This document shows positions 39,967 through 51,547 of a stretch of DNA of 64,000 bases, piece after piece; position 1 is the first letter of the stretch; each line of letters begins with the position of its first letter. The translations under genes were made by a program, and so were the position numbers. The DNA lies in NCBI GenBank assembly GCA_963576475.1, contig OY754981.1:22183677-22247676 (forward strand), given 5' to 3'. Source of the DNA: Molanna angustata (lineage: Eukaryota > Arthropoda > Insecta > Trichoptera > Molannidae). Below the pieces are notes generated by a model. The model had not been told where the DNA came from. It saw only the letters and a list, made by a program, of their open reading frames with translations, and did not search any database.

Positions 39967-40200
39967 TGTTGAAATGTAAAGAAAACTGAAATATGTTGCC
40001 AACCAAAAAGTCTAACGCGCGATATTCCATGACTCACTTTTGGCACGGAGTACTATTTTTTTTTCTACATCTAGTATATTACATAGATTTTTATTATAAT
40101 ACACTAGATGTAGTACTCCGTGCAAAAAGTGAGTCATGGAATATCGCGCGTTTGACGTTTCGGTTTGCAACATACTTCAGTTTTCCTTACATTTCAACAC
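39967..40200. mobile_element. Palindromic MITE R7
   Basis: 'acgcgcgatattccatgact' on the left and 'agtcatggaatatcgcgcgt' on the right are reverse complements, and the pairing extends from 'gtgttgaaatgtaa' to 'ttacatttcaacac' around a centre near 40085. One arm recurs in the foldback element at 15205-15365. Confidence 0.82.
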
Positions 40201-40224
40201 ATCCTAGATAACTGTTCTCTAAAC

Positions 40225-40385
40225 CTTAAAGCCGGATTTAAACGTTAGTATAGGCGCGGCCAACGTCTCGGCGAGCGTGTAAACGGCTTAAAAGTCGACA
40301 GCTCGGACACTATTTACATGCTCGCGAGCCCGTCAGTATCGTCAGTATGCTTTGAAGCGGCAAACATGATGGACGTTGAGGTTAT
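40225..40385. repeat. GC-rich repeat R8, left copy
   Basis: 'gcggccaacgtctcggcgag' and 'cgtgtaaacggc' resemble, in reverse complement, parts of 43985-44225 ('ggccaacgtgtaaatgactc', 'tcgccgagccaaggcgagc'). The two blocks flank the RTE insertion. They are fragments of a repeat family of unknown class. Confidence 0.45.
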
Positions 40386-40791
40386 GTCGGCCATAACTTT
40401 TGGCCTTACGTATTTTTATTATAATATAGGATTTTTTTCAATTATCTCTACATGTACATGTTCTTAATCAAACAATGGACATTTTTCAATAATTATTATT
40501 TAAAAATTCTAAAAGAAATGCATATCAAATTATAAAAAAAAATATTTTAATCATTATTTATTTATTTGGGTGTTCTAATTGTATGTCAATACCTATACTA
40601 ATTTGGCGAACCTATACATACATACAAACATGCATTCATACATACATACATACAACTAGTATGTATATACTATTTTATTTAATTTTTCGTCGGGGGCGGA
40701 CGTGCACTCTGCGGTCCGAGTTCTGCTCTAGGATTATACTATACCCAACCATTAGTTGTTAAAAATAAGTTGTGTTTTTATTATCTAAAAG

Positions 40792-41496
40792 ATGAATGAG
40801 CTGTGTGAAATTGTTAATCAAAAAGAAATTGATGTGCTATGCCTGAGTGAGACTAAAAGAAAGGGGACCGGAATGCATGAGAGGCATGATGGTATGATAG
40901 AATTATGGTCAGGTGTAAAAGAAGACGAGCATGCTTCAAAGGGTGTATGTATGATACTAGCTAAGCGAATGGTGGAATGCATGAAAGAATTTAAGTGTGA
41001 AAGTCCCAGGCTTATGTGGATCAGACTCAAAGTAGGAATCACACCGGTGTTTCTCTTAACAGGGTATGCACCTGTAAATTCAGACCAAGAGAGCGAAAAA
41101 CAAGAGTTCTGGGAAAGTGTGACAGAAGCATTGAATAAAAGGAAAGGAAATGAAAAGATTATTTTGGCAGGAGATCTGAATGGATGGGTTGGGGTACAAA
41201 TAAAAGACTTTGAATCTGCCCTCGGGCCTCACGCTGATAGCAGAGTGAACGATAATGGAAAAAGACTGTTGAATGTATGTGTGGAATGGGATCTTTTTGT
41301 GGCTAATACTATTTTTTGCCATAAAAAGATCCACCAGTACACATGGGAAAGAGGCTGTGAAAGATCAATTATAGATTTTGTATGTGTGGACTCCACTTTG
41401 AGGAAGGCAACGATGGACACTAGGGTATATAGGGGCGCAGAGCTGGAGACAGATCACTATTTGCTTGTTACTAAACTGCATCTGTTCATCGGCTAG
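40792..41496 (+). pseudogene. RTE LINE endonuclease part
   Basis: A 234-codon frame of the apurinic-type endonuclease that nicks target DNA to prime reverse transcription. Visible motifs are LCLSETKRKG (metal-binding Glu), LTGYAPVN, LAGDLNGWVG (Asp and Asn) and TDHYLLV (catalytic Asp-His). The usual first motif with its Asn, upstream of MNELCEIV, is not in frame here, because a TAA lies just before the ATG. The frame ends at TAG 41494-41496; without it, it would run straight into the RT frame that begins in the same phase. Confidence 0.85.
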
Positions 41497-43704
41497 CGCT
41501 CTAAAACAATCAAAAATGCACCACCAATGCGCGTCAAAGTGGAAAAATTACAAGAAGAGGAAGTAAGACATGAATATGAAAGGAATGTTGAGTATGAACT
41601 AAATTCTCAAACACATAGTGAAAGAAGTGTAGATGAAGTATGGAAAGACTTGAAAAGTGTTGTGTGCAAAGCTGCCAAGAATGCGTGCGGTGAAAGTAAA
41701 AGAGGAATGCAGAAAGGTGATGCTTGGTGGAATGAATCGGTAAAAAATGCAGTTGATGCGAAAAAGGAAGCATGGAAGTTTTGGATATCTGTAAAAGGTA
41801 CTGACAAAGAAAATAGAGCAAAAGAAGAGTACAAAGAATGCAAGAGGATAGTAAAAGCTACAGTGAAAAATGAAAAAGATTGTATAAAAGAAAAAGAAAG
41901 CCAGAAAATAGTGAACGAATTTACGGGTAACATGAAAATGTTCTGGAAAGGCATAGCTAAGCGAAAGCAAGGGGAAGCAAAAGGTTCAAAGTGTATAAAT
42001 GATAAAGATGGAAATATGCTGATAGATAACGAAAGTGTGAAAGAGAGATGGTGTGAATATTTCAAAGAATTGTATGAAAGCGCACAAGGTGACACAGTAA
42101 GACAGAGGACATGGATTATTGATGAGAATGAGAGAGATGAAATAACGGAAGAAAAGGTAAAAGAAGCGGTTAATAACGCGAAAACGGGTAAAGCCGCTGG
42201 TGTGGATTGTGTGGCAGCCGAATTTATCAAGTATGGCGGTAAAATATCTACGGAGTGGTGTCTATCGCTTTTCAATAAATGTTGGGAAGCTGGGTACACT
42301 CCGTCGGATTGGAGAAATGCAGTTGTAGTTCCTCTTTTCAAAGGGAAGGGATCAAAACTCGACTGCAAAAACTATAGAGCTATCAGCTTGTTAAGTTCGG
42401 TTGGCAAGATGTATGCAAGAATTATTGATAAGAGAATACGCAAGATTACGGAATGCAAGATATGGGATGCGCAAGGTGCCTTTGTAGGGGGCAGAGGATG
42501 TATCGATCAAATTTTCTCTTTACGTATGGCTACAGAAAAGGTTCTGCATAAAAACCAGAAACTTTTCTGTGCGTTCATAGACCTAGAGAAGGCATATGAT
42601 AAAGTGGATAGAGAAAAATTGTGGGATATCCTATCAATATATGGAGTGAAGAGCAAACTAATACGTGCCGTTGCGTCTTTGTATGAAAATAGTGGAGCCT
42701 GTGTCCGTGTCAACGATGCGTTGACAACATGGTTCCCTATTAATAAAGGGGTGAAGCAAGGCTGCGTATTATCTCCATGGCTGTTCAATCTGTATATTGA
42801 TCACTGCGTTAGGACATTGAAGAATGAAAATAAAGGTCTGAAACTAAGTACTGTAAACGTACGTGATTTGATGTATCCAGGTGACAAAGTGGTGATTGCT
42901 GAATGTGCGGATGAGCTGCAGTATTTAGTGAATAAAGTGTATGAAGGATGCCTGCAAAATGGACTGAGAATGAATGTTAGTAAATCTAAGATATTGGTAT
43001 TTGAAAAGACTGAAAGTATAACTGCATGTATGATAAAAGTAGAGAACGAATGGCTAGAACAAGTTGAGGAATATTTATATTTGGGGAGTATGTTTGAACG
43101 GAATGGAAGACCCGATAAAGATATTGAAAGAAGAGTTATGGCAGGGAATAGAATAAACGGAGCACTAAGACCAGTAATGTCCGACCCAAGCATCTCAAAG
43201 GAAGCCAAAATTGCAATACACAATGCAATTGTGGTGCCTACTTTGACGTATGCAAGTGAAACATGGACCTGGCAAAGAACACATGAAAGTAGAATAAATG
43301 CTGTAGAAATGAGATCACTAAGAAGAGTATGTAATAGAACGATATATGATAGAATAAAAAATGAGGACATAAGGAGAGAATGCAAGTTAAAGAAGGATAT
43401 TATATGTAAAATGAAAGTGAATGCTTTAAGGTGGTTTGGACATATAGAAAGAATGAACGATGAACGACTGACCAAAAAAATATACATGGGTGCTAGAGAT
43501 GGAGTGAATAGCAGAGGTCGCCCCAGAAAGGGATGGCATGACCATGTGAATGATATTTTGAAAGAAGGAAACATAAAAAGTTTGAACAATCGACGAGCAT
43601 GTATGAGACGATGCATGGATGTAAAGGAAGCCAGAAATGTGTGCAAAAATAGAGAAGTGTGGCGCTCGGTTCTCTCTGCTTACCCCGTAAGGGACATGGC
43701 GTGA
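41497..43704 (+). pseudogene. RTE LINE reverse-transcriptase part, catalytic box lost
   Basis: Same phase as the endonuclease part; first ATG at 41527, stop TGA at 43702-43704. The order of motifs is standard: GKAAGVDCVAAEFIKYGG, NYRAISLLSSVGKMYARII, CAFIDLEKAYDKVD, NKGVKQGCVLSPWLFNLYID, then the C-terminal YASETWTWQRTHESR, RWFGHIERM and a Cys/Arg-rich tail. The polymerase box, normally YADD in this family, reads MYPGD (42871-42885): Ala to Pro and the first catalytic Asp to Gly. The enzyme encoded by this copy should therefore be inactive. Long open frames on the opposite strand are shadows. Confidence 0.9.
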
Positions 43705-43984
43705 TGGTATGTATGTATGTATTTAATTTTTCAATAAATCCACTATTTGATATTAAGTATATGCATCTGATGTATTAATTAATAAATAAAATAACATGAT
43801 TGAATAAATGTATTTTATTATAAAACATATAAATAAATATAAAAATAATAAAATGAATGTTTTCACATCATAATATATTTAATCCTAAATAATTCATAAT
43901 CAGATAAACTATAATCATAAATATAACTTTGAATATTCAAATTCGTAAAATACGTGTTATTATTATAAATTTGGATGTCAGTTG

Positions 43985-44228
43985 TCAAAATTCCGATACG
44001 TCTTTCCAGCGCCAGAGCTCAAACGATTCTAATGTCAGGGCCAACGTGTAAATGACTCGCAAACGTCTGCTGCAAACCCCCTTTGACTCGTGTCAAAATA
44101 CCGACACTCGATCGGATCGGGCGCGAGCCCGGGCGAGACCACGCAGGAGCCTATCCAAACACCCTATTTACACGTTGGAGCTCGGGATATCTCGCCGAGC
44201 CAAGGCGAGCATGGAAACGGCCCATAAT
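43985..44228. repeat. GC-rich repeat R8, right copy
   Basis: A GC-rich block in AT-rich surroundings with two inverted 'gccaacgtgtaaat'/'atttacacgttgg' segments, related to 40225-40385. The short open frames (44052-44301) are not supported as genes. Confidence 0.45.
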
Positions 44229-44264
44229 AATTGAAATGTTTTTTATACAAATAAATCCGAAAAC

Positions 44265-44440
44265 AATTCACATTCTCTATAGAAAAACGATGTGGTCTTG
44301 AACCAAAACGTCAAAAATTCCCCGGAAAAAAGACACTTCGATTCCTACAAAATTTGCTAACTACGATATCTAGTATATTATAATTAAAACCTGTGGTATT
44401 TTATTATAAAAATCTATGATAAAAATCGATGTTTACAATC
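44265..44440. repeat. Repeat R7-related fragment
   Basis: 'tatagaaaaacgatg', 'aacgtcaaaaattccccgga' and 'tattataaaaatctatg' match in reverse the segment 15035-15150 of the foldback element. Confidence 0.6.
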
Positions 44441-44705
44441 CACGGAAAAATGTCGTTCAGTTTTGTCTATGGGTTGTTAAATTTTCATAGATATACGATT
44501 TAGTCTATGAATATTTCAATATGGTTATGTTGGTCAAATTCGTTTTCAAACTTTAACGTTTGTCAATTTCGTTGTATTTTCGTTAAATTAAATGCCCAGA
44601 TCATTTTATATTTTATAAGTATTTTGTGAATTATTAAAGATTTGTAATTGAATTATTTAAAAGGTGTTTTCGCTATTTCACGACAAGTTAAAGCTTTAAG
44701 TCAAG

Positions 44706-44802
44706 ATGGAGAATATAGTTTCGCCAACCAAATATCAATCTACAAAAATAATTGTTAACACTCCTTCAAAGAGAGAAGTCTTCAAGAATATTATAAATTT
44801 GG
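44706..44802 (+). CDS. Candidate first coding exon of an unidentified gene
   Basis: After an AT-rich leader without repeats, caagATGGAG opens a frame MENIVSPTKYQSTKIIV, then NTPSKREVFKNIINL, and reaches a strong donor, TTG|GTAAGT, at 44802/44803. Codon use and composition look host-like, and the peptide (basic, with SPTK and TPSK sites suitable for proline-directed kinases) could begin a nuclear or cell-cycle protein. I do not recognise a family and found no convincing second exon up to 64000, so the rest would lie beyond the window or behind repeats. Confidence 0.4.
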
Positions 44803-45834
44803 TAAGTTGTTTATGATTTTTTTTAGGTTAAATGATATGAATGTCAATTTTTGTTGTAACCAAATTAAACGTTAGTATTAACCGTCCAGTGTTATAAATT
44901 TTTCATTCATACCAATTCATACCTACCTACTCATTCAATTTGTATATGTATATGTGAGTTTTCAAAGTTCGCCGCTAGATGGCGTGATCTCATTCTCTTT
45001 GTAGTTGTCAAATTGTCTGGTATTTTTGTCGGCATTTACATGCTCGTTTTATTTTTATTTACATCTTGATAAATACATTGTTTTAGTGTATTTTTTGTTG
45101 TTTTTATAGTTAAATTGTATTCATAGAATACATAGACCCACAATTTTCAGTTCACACCTAGGTAAGATTATTTAAATATATTTGTTTCGAATTTTGACTG
45201 ATTTTGTTTATATCAATTTTGTATTCTTGCAAATTTATTTAGTATTATTTTACTAGTATGTTTTTGTATGATTTCTCTGGCATATAAGATACGTCGATAG
45301 ATTTATTACTCGTAAAACATAATCTGTGTATTTCTGTACTTAAATTCATTCTATAATAGAAGGCGGATCCTTTGTACACTTATACCAAGTAACGTGTTTG
45401 TTTATTTTCTCTCTAAAATCGATTATTGTATATTTGTATGCTTTATTTTGTATTGTAGTTACAATGGATTTTATTACTTATAAGTATTTACTTAACACTG
45501 TTTCATTCGTCATATAATTTATCTTACATTAGATACTGTGTTTGTACTCTTTAGTGTTTCAGTTTTTAGGTATAACTGATCCTTTCTGATAATTTTATCC
45601 TGACTATTTTTTGCATTTAATTATATTTGTATTTTCAAGTGTGCTTTAGAGTACATGCCTTTTACATAATAATATGAAGATGGTAGTGTAGGCATTATTA
45701 AAAATCATAACCTTATAAAAAAATTATACATTTTCCAAAGTTATGTTACTCACATGTTCTAAAATAAGACTTAGTTGTTTTCCGATTTTTTATACACCTT
45801 TATAAAAATGTGACCGTTGTGGATTTTTATTTAT
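44803..45834. other. AT-rich stretch after the candidate exon
   Basis: No exon with good splice sites and no bounded repeat recognised. It would be intronic if the 44706 exon is real. Confidence 0.4.
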
Positions 45835-47640
45835 TTATTATTTATTTATATAATTTATGTACATGTGTACAAAGGCCAGTTTATTGCCATAAGGCAATTT
45901 CTTCCAACCAACCCGAGCAACGTGAAGTCTCTTAGTTAAATTGGTACAGTACTAATTAAGTGAGAAATAAATTGATAAAAAATAACATAAAAGAGTAAGA
46001 AATATAAAAAAAAATTACAAAGAGAAAAAAAAATGAAAAGAGAGTTTAAAAATAAAAGAATAATAAAAATAACACTGATCATAGCAATGAGGAAAAGGAG
46101 GTTACGGAAGGATATAGAAGGAATTTAGGAACTATTTGACAAATAAAGTTTTTTTAGTTTACCTTTAAATATTTGAATGGATTGAGATGACGTTGCTTCA
46201 TCACTTAGGCCATTCCATAGTCTAGCTGATTGTACTTGAAAAGTGGAGCTTAAAACTTCTGTATTGTGAATGGGGATAGCTAGTGTAGTACGTTCAGCAG
46301 ATCGAATGGATAGGCCGTGACTTGACAAGAAAACGACGTTATTTTTTAAATATTGTGGTGAATAGGGATCATAAATAGTCTTATAAAGTAATGACAGTAT
46401 GTGAATGTTACAACGATCTCGTATCTTTGGCCAACGAAGTATATTTCTACAAGTCGAAACATGATCATATTTTTTAAGATTGTAAATGAACCGTATACAG
46501 ACATTCTGTAATCGTTCCAGTTTATTTAAAGAAAGTTCTTCAATCTATTGAGAGAATGGATATTATAAAACAGAGTTTTACTGACATGAGAAATCTGTCC
46601 ATGCCACGAAAGATCTTCATCAAAAAGAATACCAAGATTTTTCACCATTTTTGAGAAGGGTATGTGTTGATTGTTAATTTGAAGAGATGGGAGAGGTGAA
46701 TTTTTAAGTTTAGACAGCAATCGGGGACTACCAATGATAATAGCCTGAGATTTAGACGGGTTGACAAGAAGACCGTTCTGGGAGGACCATGATGAGATAA
46801 AGCTGAGATCTTCGTTCATAATATTAATAGAATCAACATACTCATTCACATTAAATTGAATATACAGTTGAAGATCGTCTGCAAAGAGATGGTACTGACA
46901 CTTTAATTTGTGAGTTATTGAGTTTATAAAGATAGAGAATAGAAGAGGAGACAAGACACCACCTTGAGGGACCCCAGCCTTAAGAGTGATATGATCAGAT
47001 ATTTTCTCCGCCGTTTTAATAGCTTGTGTGCGATTATATAGATAATCTTTGAACCATGTCAGTACTGGTTGCGCTAAATTGAGTGAGGAAAGTTTTGCGA
47101 GTAAAATATCAAAGTCTACTGAATAAAAACGCACTACTGAAGTCAAGCAATGTGAGGATTGTTAGCTTTTTATCATTCATTGCACGTCTTATGTCATCAG
47201 TGACCTTAACAAGAACCGTTGAAGTGCTATGACCACGTTTAAATCCAGATTGAAAAGGGTCAAGAAGGGTATGTGATGTAAGCCAATCATTTAATTGATT
47301 ATAAACTGCTCGTTCAATGACCTTTGACAAAATAGGAAGAATGGAGATTGGTCTATAGTCTTTTAGAGTTGTTGGTGATGAAGTTTTGGGTAACGGAATA
47401 ACGTGAGCAGTTTTCCAAGAAGATGGAAATATTCCTTCACTCATTGAGTAGTTGATAATATGCGTGATAATAGGCAATGTTACTGGGAGAACTAGACGAA
47501 TCATATCTATATTGATGCCATTAGAATCAATTGACTTTGTGGAAATGGAAGATATGAATTTTGAGATTTCAGCTTCATTCACAGTGTTGAAAGAAAACGC
47601 TGGTATACTGTTTATGTAATGGAGTTTTGAAATTAAATAA
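45835..47640 (-). pseudogene. 5'-truncated CR1/jockey-like LINE
   Basis: Reading on the - strand from about 47640: NEAEISKFISSISTKSIDS, IPLPKTSSPTTLKDYRPIS, SKVIERAVYNQLNDWL, FKRGHSTSTVLVKVTDDI, then the RT core GVPQGGVLSPLLFSIFINSI and FADDLQLYI (about 46874-46885, intact), and a C-terminal ARLWNGLSDEATSS. A one-base gain in a T run (A run on +, about 47127) shifts the frame in the LDFSSAF motif, and more breaks separate the last part (46125-46328). The 3' end carries the 'ttgccttatggcaataaac' signature and an (aaat)n tail. The first half of ORF2 is missing. Confidence 0.85.
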
Positions 47641-47817
47641 TATCTTAAATATCATTCACTGTTATATATAAATCATAAAATATATTCCTGAAATTCTTTC
47701 AACTAACCATTCTGGTTTAGTAGTTACATTGCTATATTATTCCGCAAATACTTGGCTTATACATCTTCTCTGTCTGATTTTGATACAGAAATCTAAATGT
47801 TTACAAAATATTCTTTG

Positions 47818-47885
47818 TGGTCGAGTTTGTTGGTCATGATTTTAACATGAAATACAGGTCCTAGGTTCAATTCAACAAGTTGGGA
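47818..47885 (+). repeat. Degenerate tRNA-like sequence
   Basis: 'ggtcatgattttaacatgaa' followed by 'caggtcctaggttcaattc' resembles the A-box to B-box part of an old tRNA-derived repeat. The acceptor stem does not pair well, so it is not a functional tRNA. Confidence 0.3.
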
Positions 47886-48149
47886 GCAGTATAACTCATT
47901 ATTAAATAAAAATAAAATCGATTTCTATATCACAATTTGTTATAAATTTCTTTTAAATTAATTTACATTTGATCTGCGGTAATCCGAGAAACCTTTTGTT
48001 TGGCAGTACCGGATGATTTTTTTAAATTATAGAGTTCTGCCGTAGACCATTTCGAATTAAAGAGGGCGCCGGATTAGGCAGGGACCAGATTACCAGAGGT
48101 CCACTGTATTAAATAGATTGTGGAAATTATCATTAAAAAGAACTAGCTA

Positions 48150-48255
48150 TGGCTTATATAACTGCTAGCCCTAGAACAGGTATACCTAGTTGGGTAGCAG
48201 TTATCTATTTTTAATGACACATATATAAACGGTGTGATAAAGAATAAATAAGTAT
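48150..48255 (+). repeat. LINE 3'-tail-like repeat, copy 3
   Basis: 'tgctagccctagaacaggta' to 'ggtgtgataaagaataaata' is the reverse-oriented counterpart of 27297-27508 and 48900-49118. Confidence 0.6.
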
Positions 48256-48559
48256 GTAATTACAATTTTGGGAAAAAGGTAAGGTGTTTAACCCATTTAC
48301 CCGAGACAACTAGCTTTAATTTTTCTGTAATAATCGAAAGAATGTGTCTGGAAACCGTACATACTGGCTTTCATGGCTCTGTTAGTTGGATATCTAATTC
48401 TCGAAACAATGGTCTGGGGTTCATTTTCCAGTGGAGATACAATTTTTCACTATATTTCAGTCAGGATTTGTGAAACGATTGATATTTCATGTCATCTTTA
48501 GTTCCAATCAGGATGTTTTATTGGAAGTTCAATTCAATATTTGACAAAGCATTTATTTT

Positions 48560-48745
48560 ATAGAATAAATATGTCTTGTGTAAAGTACATACACATTCTC
48601 AATCATTCTCTAAATTAAGCATAAATACTTGTGCTATAGGTTGACAAAATCCGTTGAGGTAGGTAGGATGGGGTTTTAACACATTATCACTGGATTTCTA
48701 AGCTGGTGTGATGCTCTCTCTGCCACCGACCTATGCTTAGGTTAA
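48560..48745 (-). mobile_element. tRNA-derived SINE, reverse copy
   Basis: The reverse complement starts 'ggtcggtggcagagagagca', like the A-box region of the SINE at 21782. It continues 'cctatagcacaagtatttat', 'gcttaatttagagaatg'. Confidence 0.65.
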
Positions 48746-48899
48746 TTAGGTTGACACAGGATAAGAACCTGGATCTCTCCTTTGAATTACTTATTCTACA
48801 CACTATCCCTTCCGATACTTATTCTACTAATAATAATTTAAAAATGGATTTCATGTATACAAAACAGTTTGTAATATTTACAAACATTTCATCGCCTCA

Positions 48900-49118
48900 C
48901 TATTTATTATTTATTTATTTACCTTTTATCACACCATATTTATAATGACAACAATACATAGATTACTGCTGCCCAACTAAGAAATCCTTTTCTAGGGCTA
49001 GCAGTTTACAATTTTTATTGACAATTATATGCTATTATGAACCAGGTGATTGTTCCCGTTCCACACTAAATATGTACACAATCTCAACTTTCTACAATCA
49101 CAATCATTAACTCAACAA
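48900..49118 (-). repeat. LINE 3'-tail-like repeat, copy 2
   Basis: Collinear and almost identical with 27297-27508. Confidence 0.7.
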
Positions 49119-49904
49119 ACATATAGGCTCACACAAAATCCCAATGTCCGCCATAATACCTGTCATAAATCCAATCTCTGACGTGATTTTTATTTCAGAG
49201 CCATATGAATCACATGGTTCCCAAATCAAATCAAATATTTTTATGTATTACTCAAAGAGCATCGCAAACACAATACGGCATAGTTGCAAATGTTGTTAAT
49301 AATTTTAATTTTAATTGCTCATTGCCCGATAACTTCCGAAATTGTTATTCTGTTAAAATATTATTTTATTCTTTCAACTGTTATTTAATTGCCATCTTGA
49401 TCTTAGTCAACCTCTATAAATGGTTTGATTTTTTTCATTTTAAGGGTTTTCTGCGTCATGAATACGTTTTTTTCTTAAAAAAAATTGTAATAACCATATC
49501 AGATTTAATTAAAATTAGTTTTACTGGTGCTCACAGAATGTAGACGCAGATTGCTTATCTATTTAATCTTCAAATTATTTTCCTCCGATTTATGAATTTT
49601 GAAAATCAAAGCAATTATATTTTTCTATCAACATCCAATATTTATTTTCTCTCCCATGCCTCTAAAATTTTTTTTTCCTTTTTTTTTCTTTTTATTGGTG
49701 TTAAATTTTTATGTTATTTTTCTTATTTCTAATTAATACCAATGTTTTTTGTATCATACACAGTTGACTAGTAAATAAATATAGATTAATTAATATTTTT
49801 AATAAATAAACATAAAAAACTTGTTTAAAATCAATCCCACTATTTATTATGACTACAACCTACAACCGGTTTCGTGCTAAGCACATTTTCAAGTGATAGA
49901 TGGT
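49119..49904. other. AT-rich stretch
   Basis: The 112-codon frame at 49205-49543 has no recognised domain. 'caaccggtttcgtgctaagc' near 49863 looks like repeat debris. Nothing else seen. Confidence 0.4.
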
Positions 49905-50090
49905 TCAAAATATAGATGGTTGGTGGCAAAACAGCATGCCAAATTAGTAATCCAGTGGTCGTGAGTTTGAATCCTGCTGTGACCGATTTCGTTCACTTAT
50001 AGTACAAGCGGTATGGAATGTATGAGGATGTATATTATGTACCTACTTGTTTCAAAGACATTCTTTAAAAAAAGATGATTTTATACTTTT
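49905..50090 (+). mobile_element. tRNA-derived SINE, copy 3
   Basis: 'ggttggtggcaaaacagc', 'taatccagtggtcgtgag', 'tttgaatcctgctgt' and 'gatttcgttcacttatag' follow the SINE at 21782 in order. It has an A-rich end near 50075. Confidence 0.7.
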
Positions 50091-50196
50091 TTTCTGTGCA
50101 ACATACAATAATTATTATCCTTGTATGTCCTTCGATTATAAGGTTTAGCTAGAAAACATTTTAAATTCAACCAATAATGCAACTAGCACACTCGTC

Positions 50197-50431
50197 GAAA
50201 TTATGCCCAACAGTTAAATTGTCACGACCATAATTTCCTAGTAATGGAAAAGTTAAAATTATGCCCAACAGTTAAATTGTCAAGACCATAATTTCCTAGT
50301 AATGGAAAAGTTAAAATTATGCCCAACAGTTAAATTGTCACGACCATAATTTCCTAGTAATGGAAAAGTTAAAATTATGCCCAACAGTTAAATTGTCACG
50401 ACCATAATTTCCTAGTAATGGAAAAGTTAAA
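50197..50431. repeat. 58-bp tandem repeat, four copies
   Basis: Four head-to-tail units of 58 bp ('ttatgcccaacagttaaatt' to 'ctagtaatggaaaagttaaa'), nearly identical to one another (one cacg to caag change seen). The homogeneity points to recent amplification. Confidence 0.92.
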
Positions 50432-50519
50432 ATTTATCGTGAGAAAAATAAGTAATTGGTCACTGGAATGTCAATTTCGTAGTGCAGGAACTAAAGCGCT
50501 GCCTGTACCTTATTACTCC

Positions 50520-51030
50520 TCACTACCCCAAGGGGATATAGTGGGAGTTGTGAATTCGCAATTTTTAAGGTTGTTTTTTTAATTGCAGATTATCAACTAG
50601 TATCATGTTGATTTTGTATCCTGAAAGTTTCATCACAATGTATCTGTGTGTGTACTACTTTCTATGTACTATGTACTGCGTGCTTATCAATTATAGACTA
50701 AATTACTCGTATGATCCTTTCCAAATGTTGTAAATTTCTATATCTAAATCGCTTAGACCACAATAGATTTTGAAGGATATCTGAATAGTGCTTCTCAATT
50801 TTTCAACTGTCAAGTATTTCAAATAGACCCCAAGCTCAGGAAACTTCAAAATTGATATTTTTATTTTCAAATTGCTTAAAAGGCACATCACATTTATAAA
50901 ATGGCATTGAAGAATCATCAAGTTTTTATTGTAAAATATTTATATCAAAAATAATTTTAAAAACTCGTTTTATGAAATACTTTGTGGAGTGACTTAGAAG
51001 GGAGGAGTATAGCGTTGACCACAACCCACT
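50520..51030 (-). repeat. Interspersed repeat R3, reverse copy
   Basis: Collinear in reverse complement with 58195-58745. Shared blocks are 'taccccaaggggata', 'ttcatcacaatgtatc' and 'aatggcattgaagaatcat'. No protein similarity seen. Confidence 0.7.
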
Positions 51031-51547
51031 CTTTTTTCGTGATTTCGCGACTCGATTTTTTTTCGTGACAAATATAAATGTTAAATAAAACACACTACTT
51101 TGTTAAATTTATATTGAATTGAAGTTCCAATAAAAAAAACATGTACTTACATTATTCCATTGAAAAACATACCAGCATAATATAATTGATGAAAAATAAC
51201 TTACAACAGGATGAGGCAATGTTTTGTTTCAGCTTTCTCTTATGATGTTTGTAGTTTATAATTTACTTTAAATTATTCATGTACTAAATCCTAGTCGAAC
51301 TAATTAAGCAATATTGCAAAATATTTTAATATTTGTATCTATTGAAACGTGGTTTGCATCTCGAGTAGATTTCTGTACTACCAAACATAGTACAATGCAA
51401 CATCCGTTTTATTTGTTATGGACATAGCTGCGGACGTGTTGTTTGTGACAAATTCAAATTATAAAAAGTTATAACAATGGCGGGGTACGCAAAAGTTATT
51501 GTGTGATCGAAATGATATTTGGAATCACAAAGATCAACCGCATCTAC

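Larger units (their letters stand above)
40689..43719 (+). mobile_element. Full-length RTE-type LINE, inactivated
   Basis: A 3031-bp insertion is flanked by tatttaatttttc (40676-40688, 43720-43732), a 13-bp duplication. It has a short GC-rich 5' end (gtcgggggcgg), one long reading frame and a (gtat)n 3' tail, all as expected of RTE elements. The frame is interrupted by TAG at 41494-41496, and the RT active-site box is mutated. Sense is +. Truncated relatives lie at 11296, 24491, 25542, 27776 and 30117. Confidence 0.9.

Noticed and set aside
41534..43646. Long antisense frames (up to 281 codons) opposite the RTE ORF
   Set aside because: Shadow frames of the LINE coding sequence with no family features.
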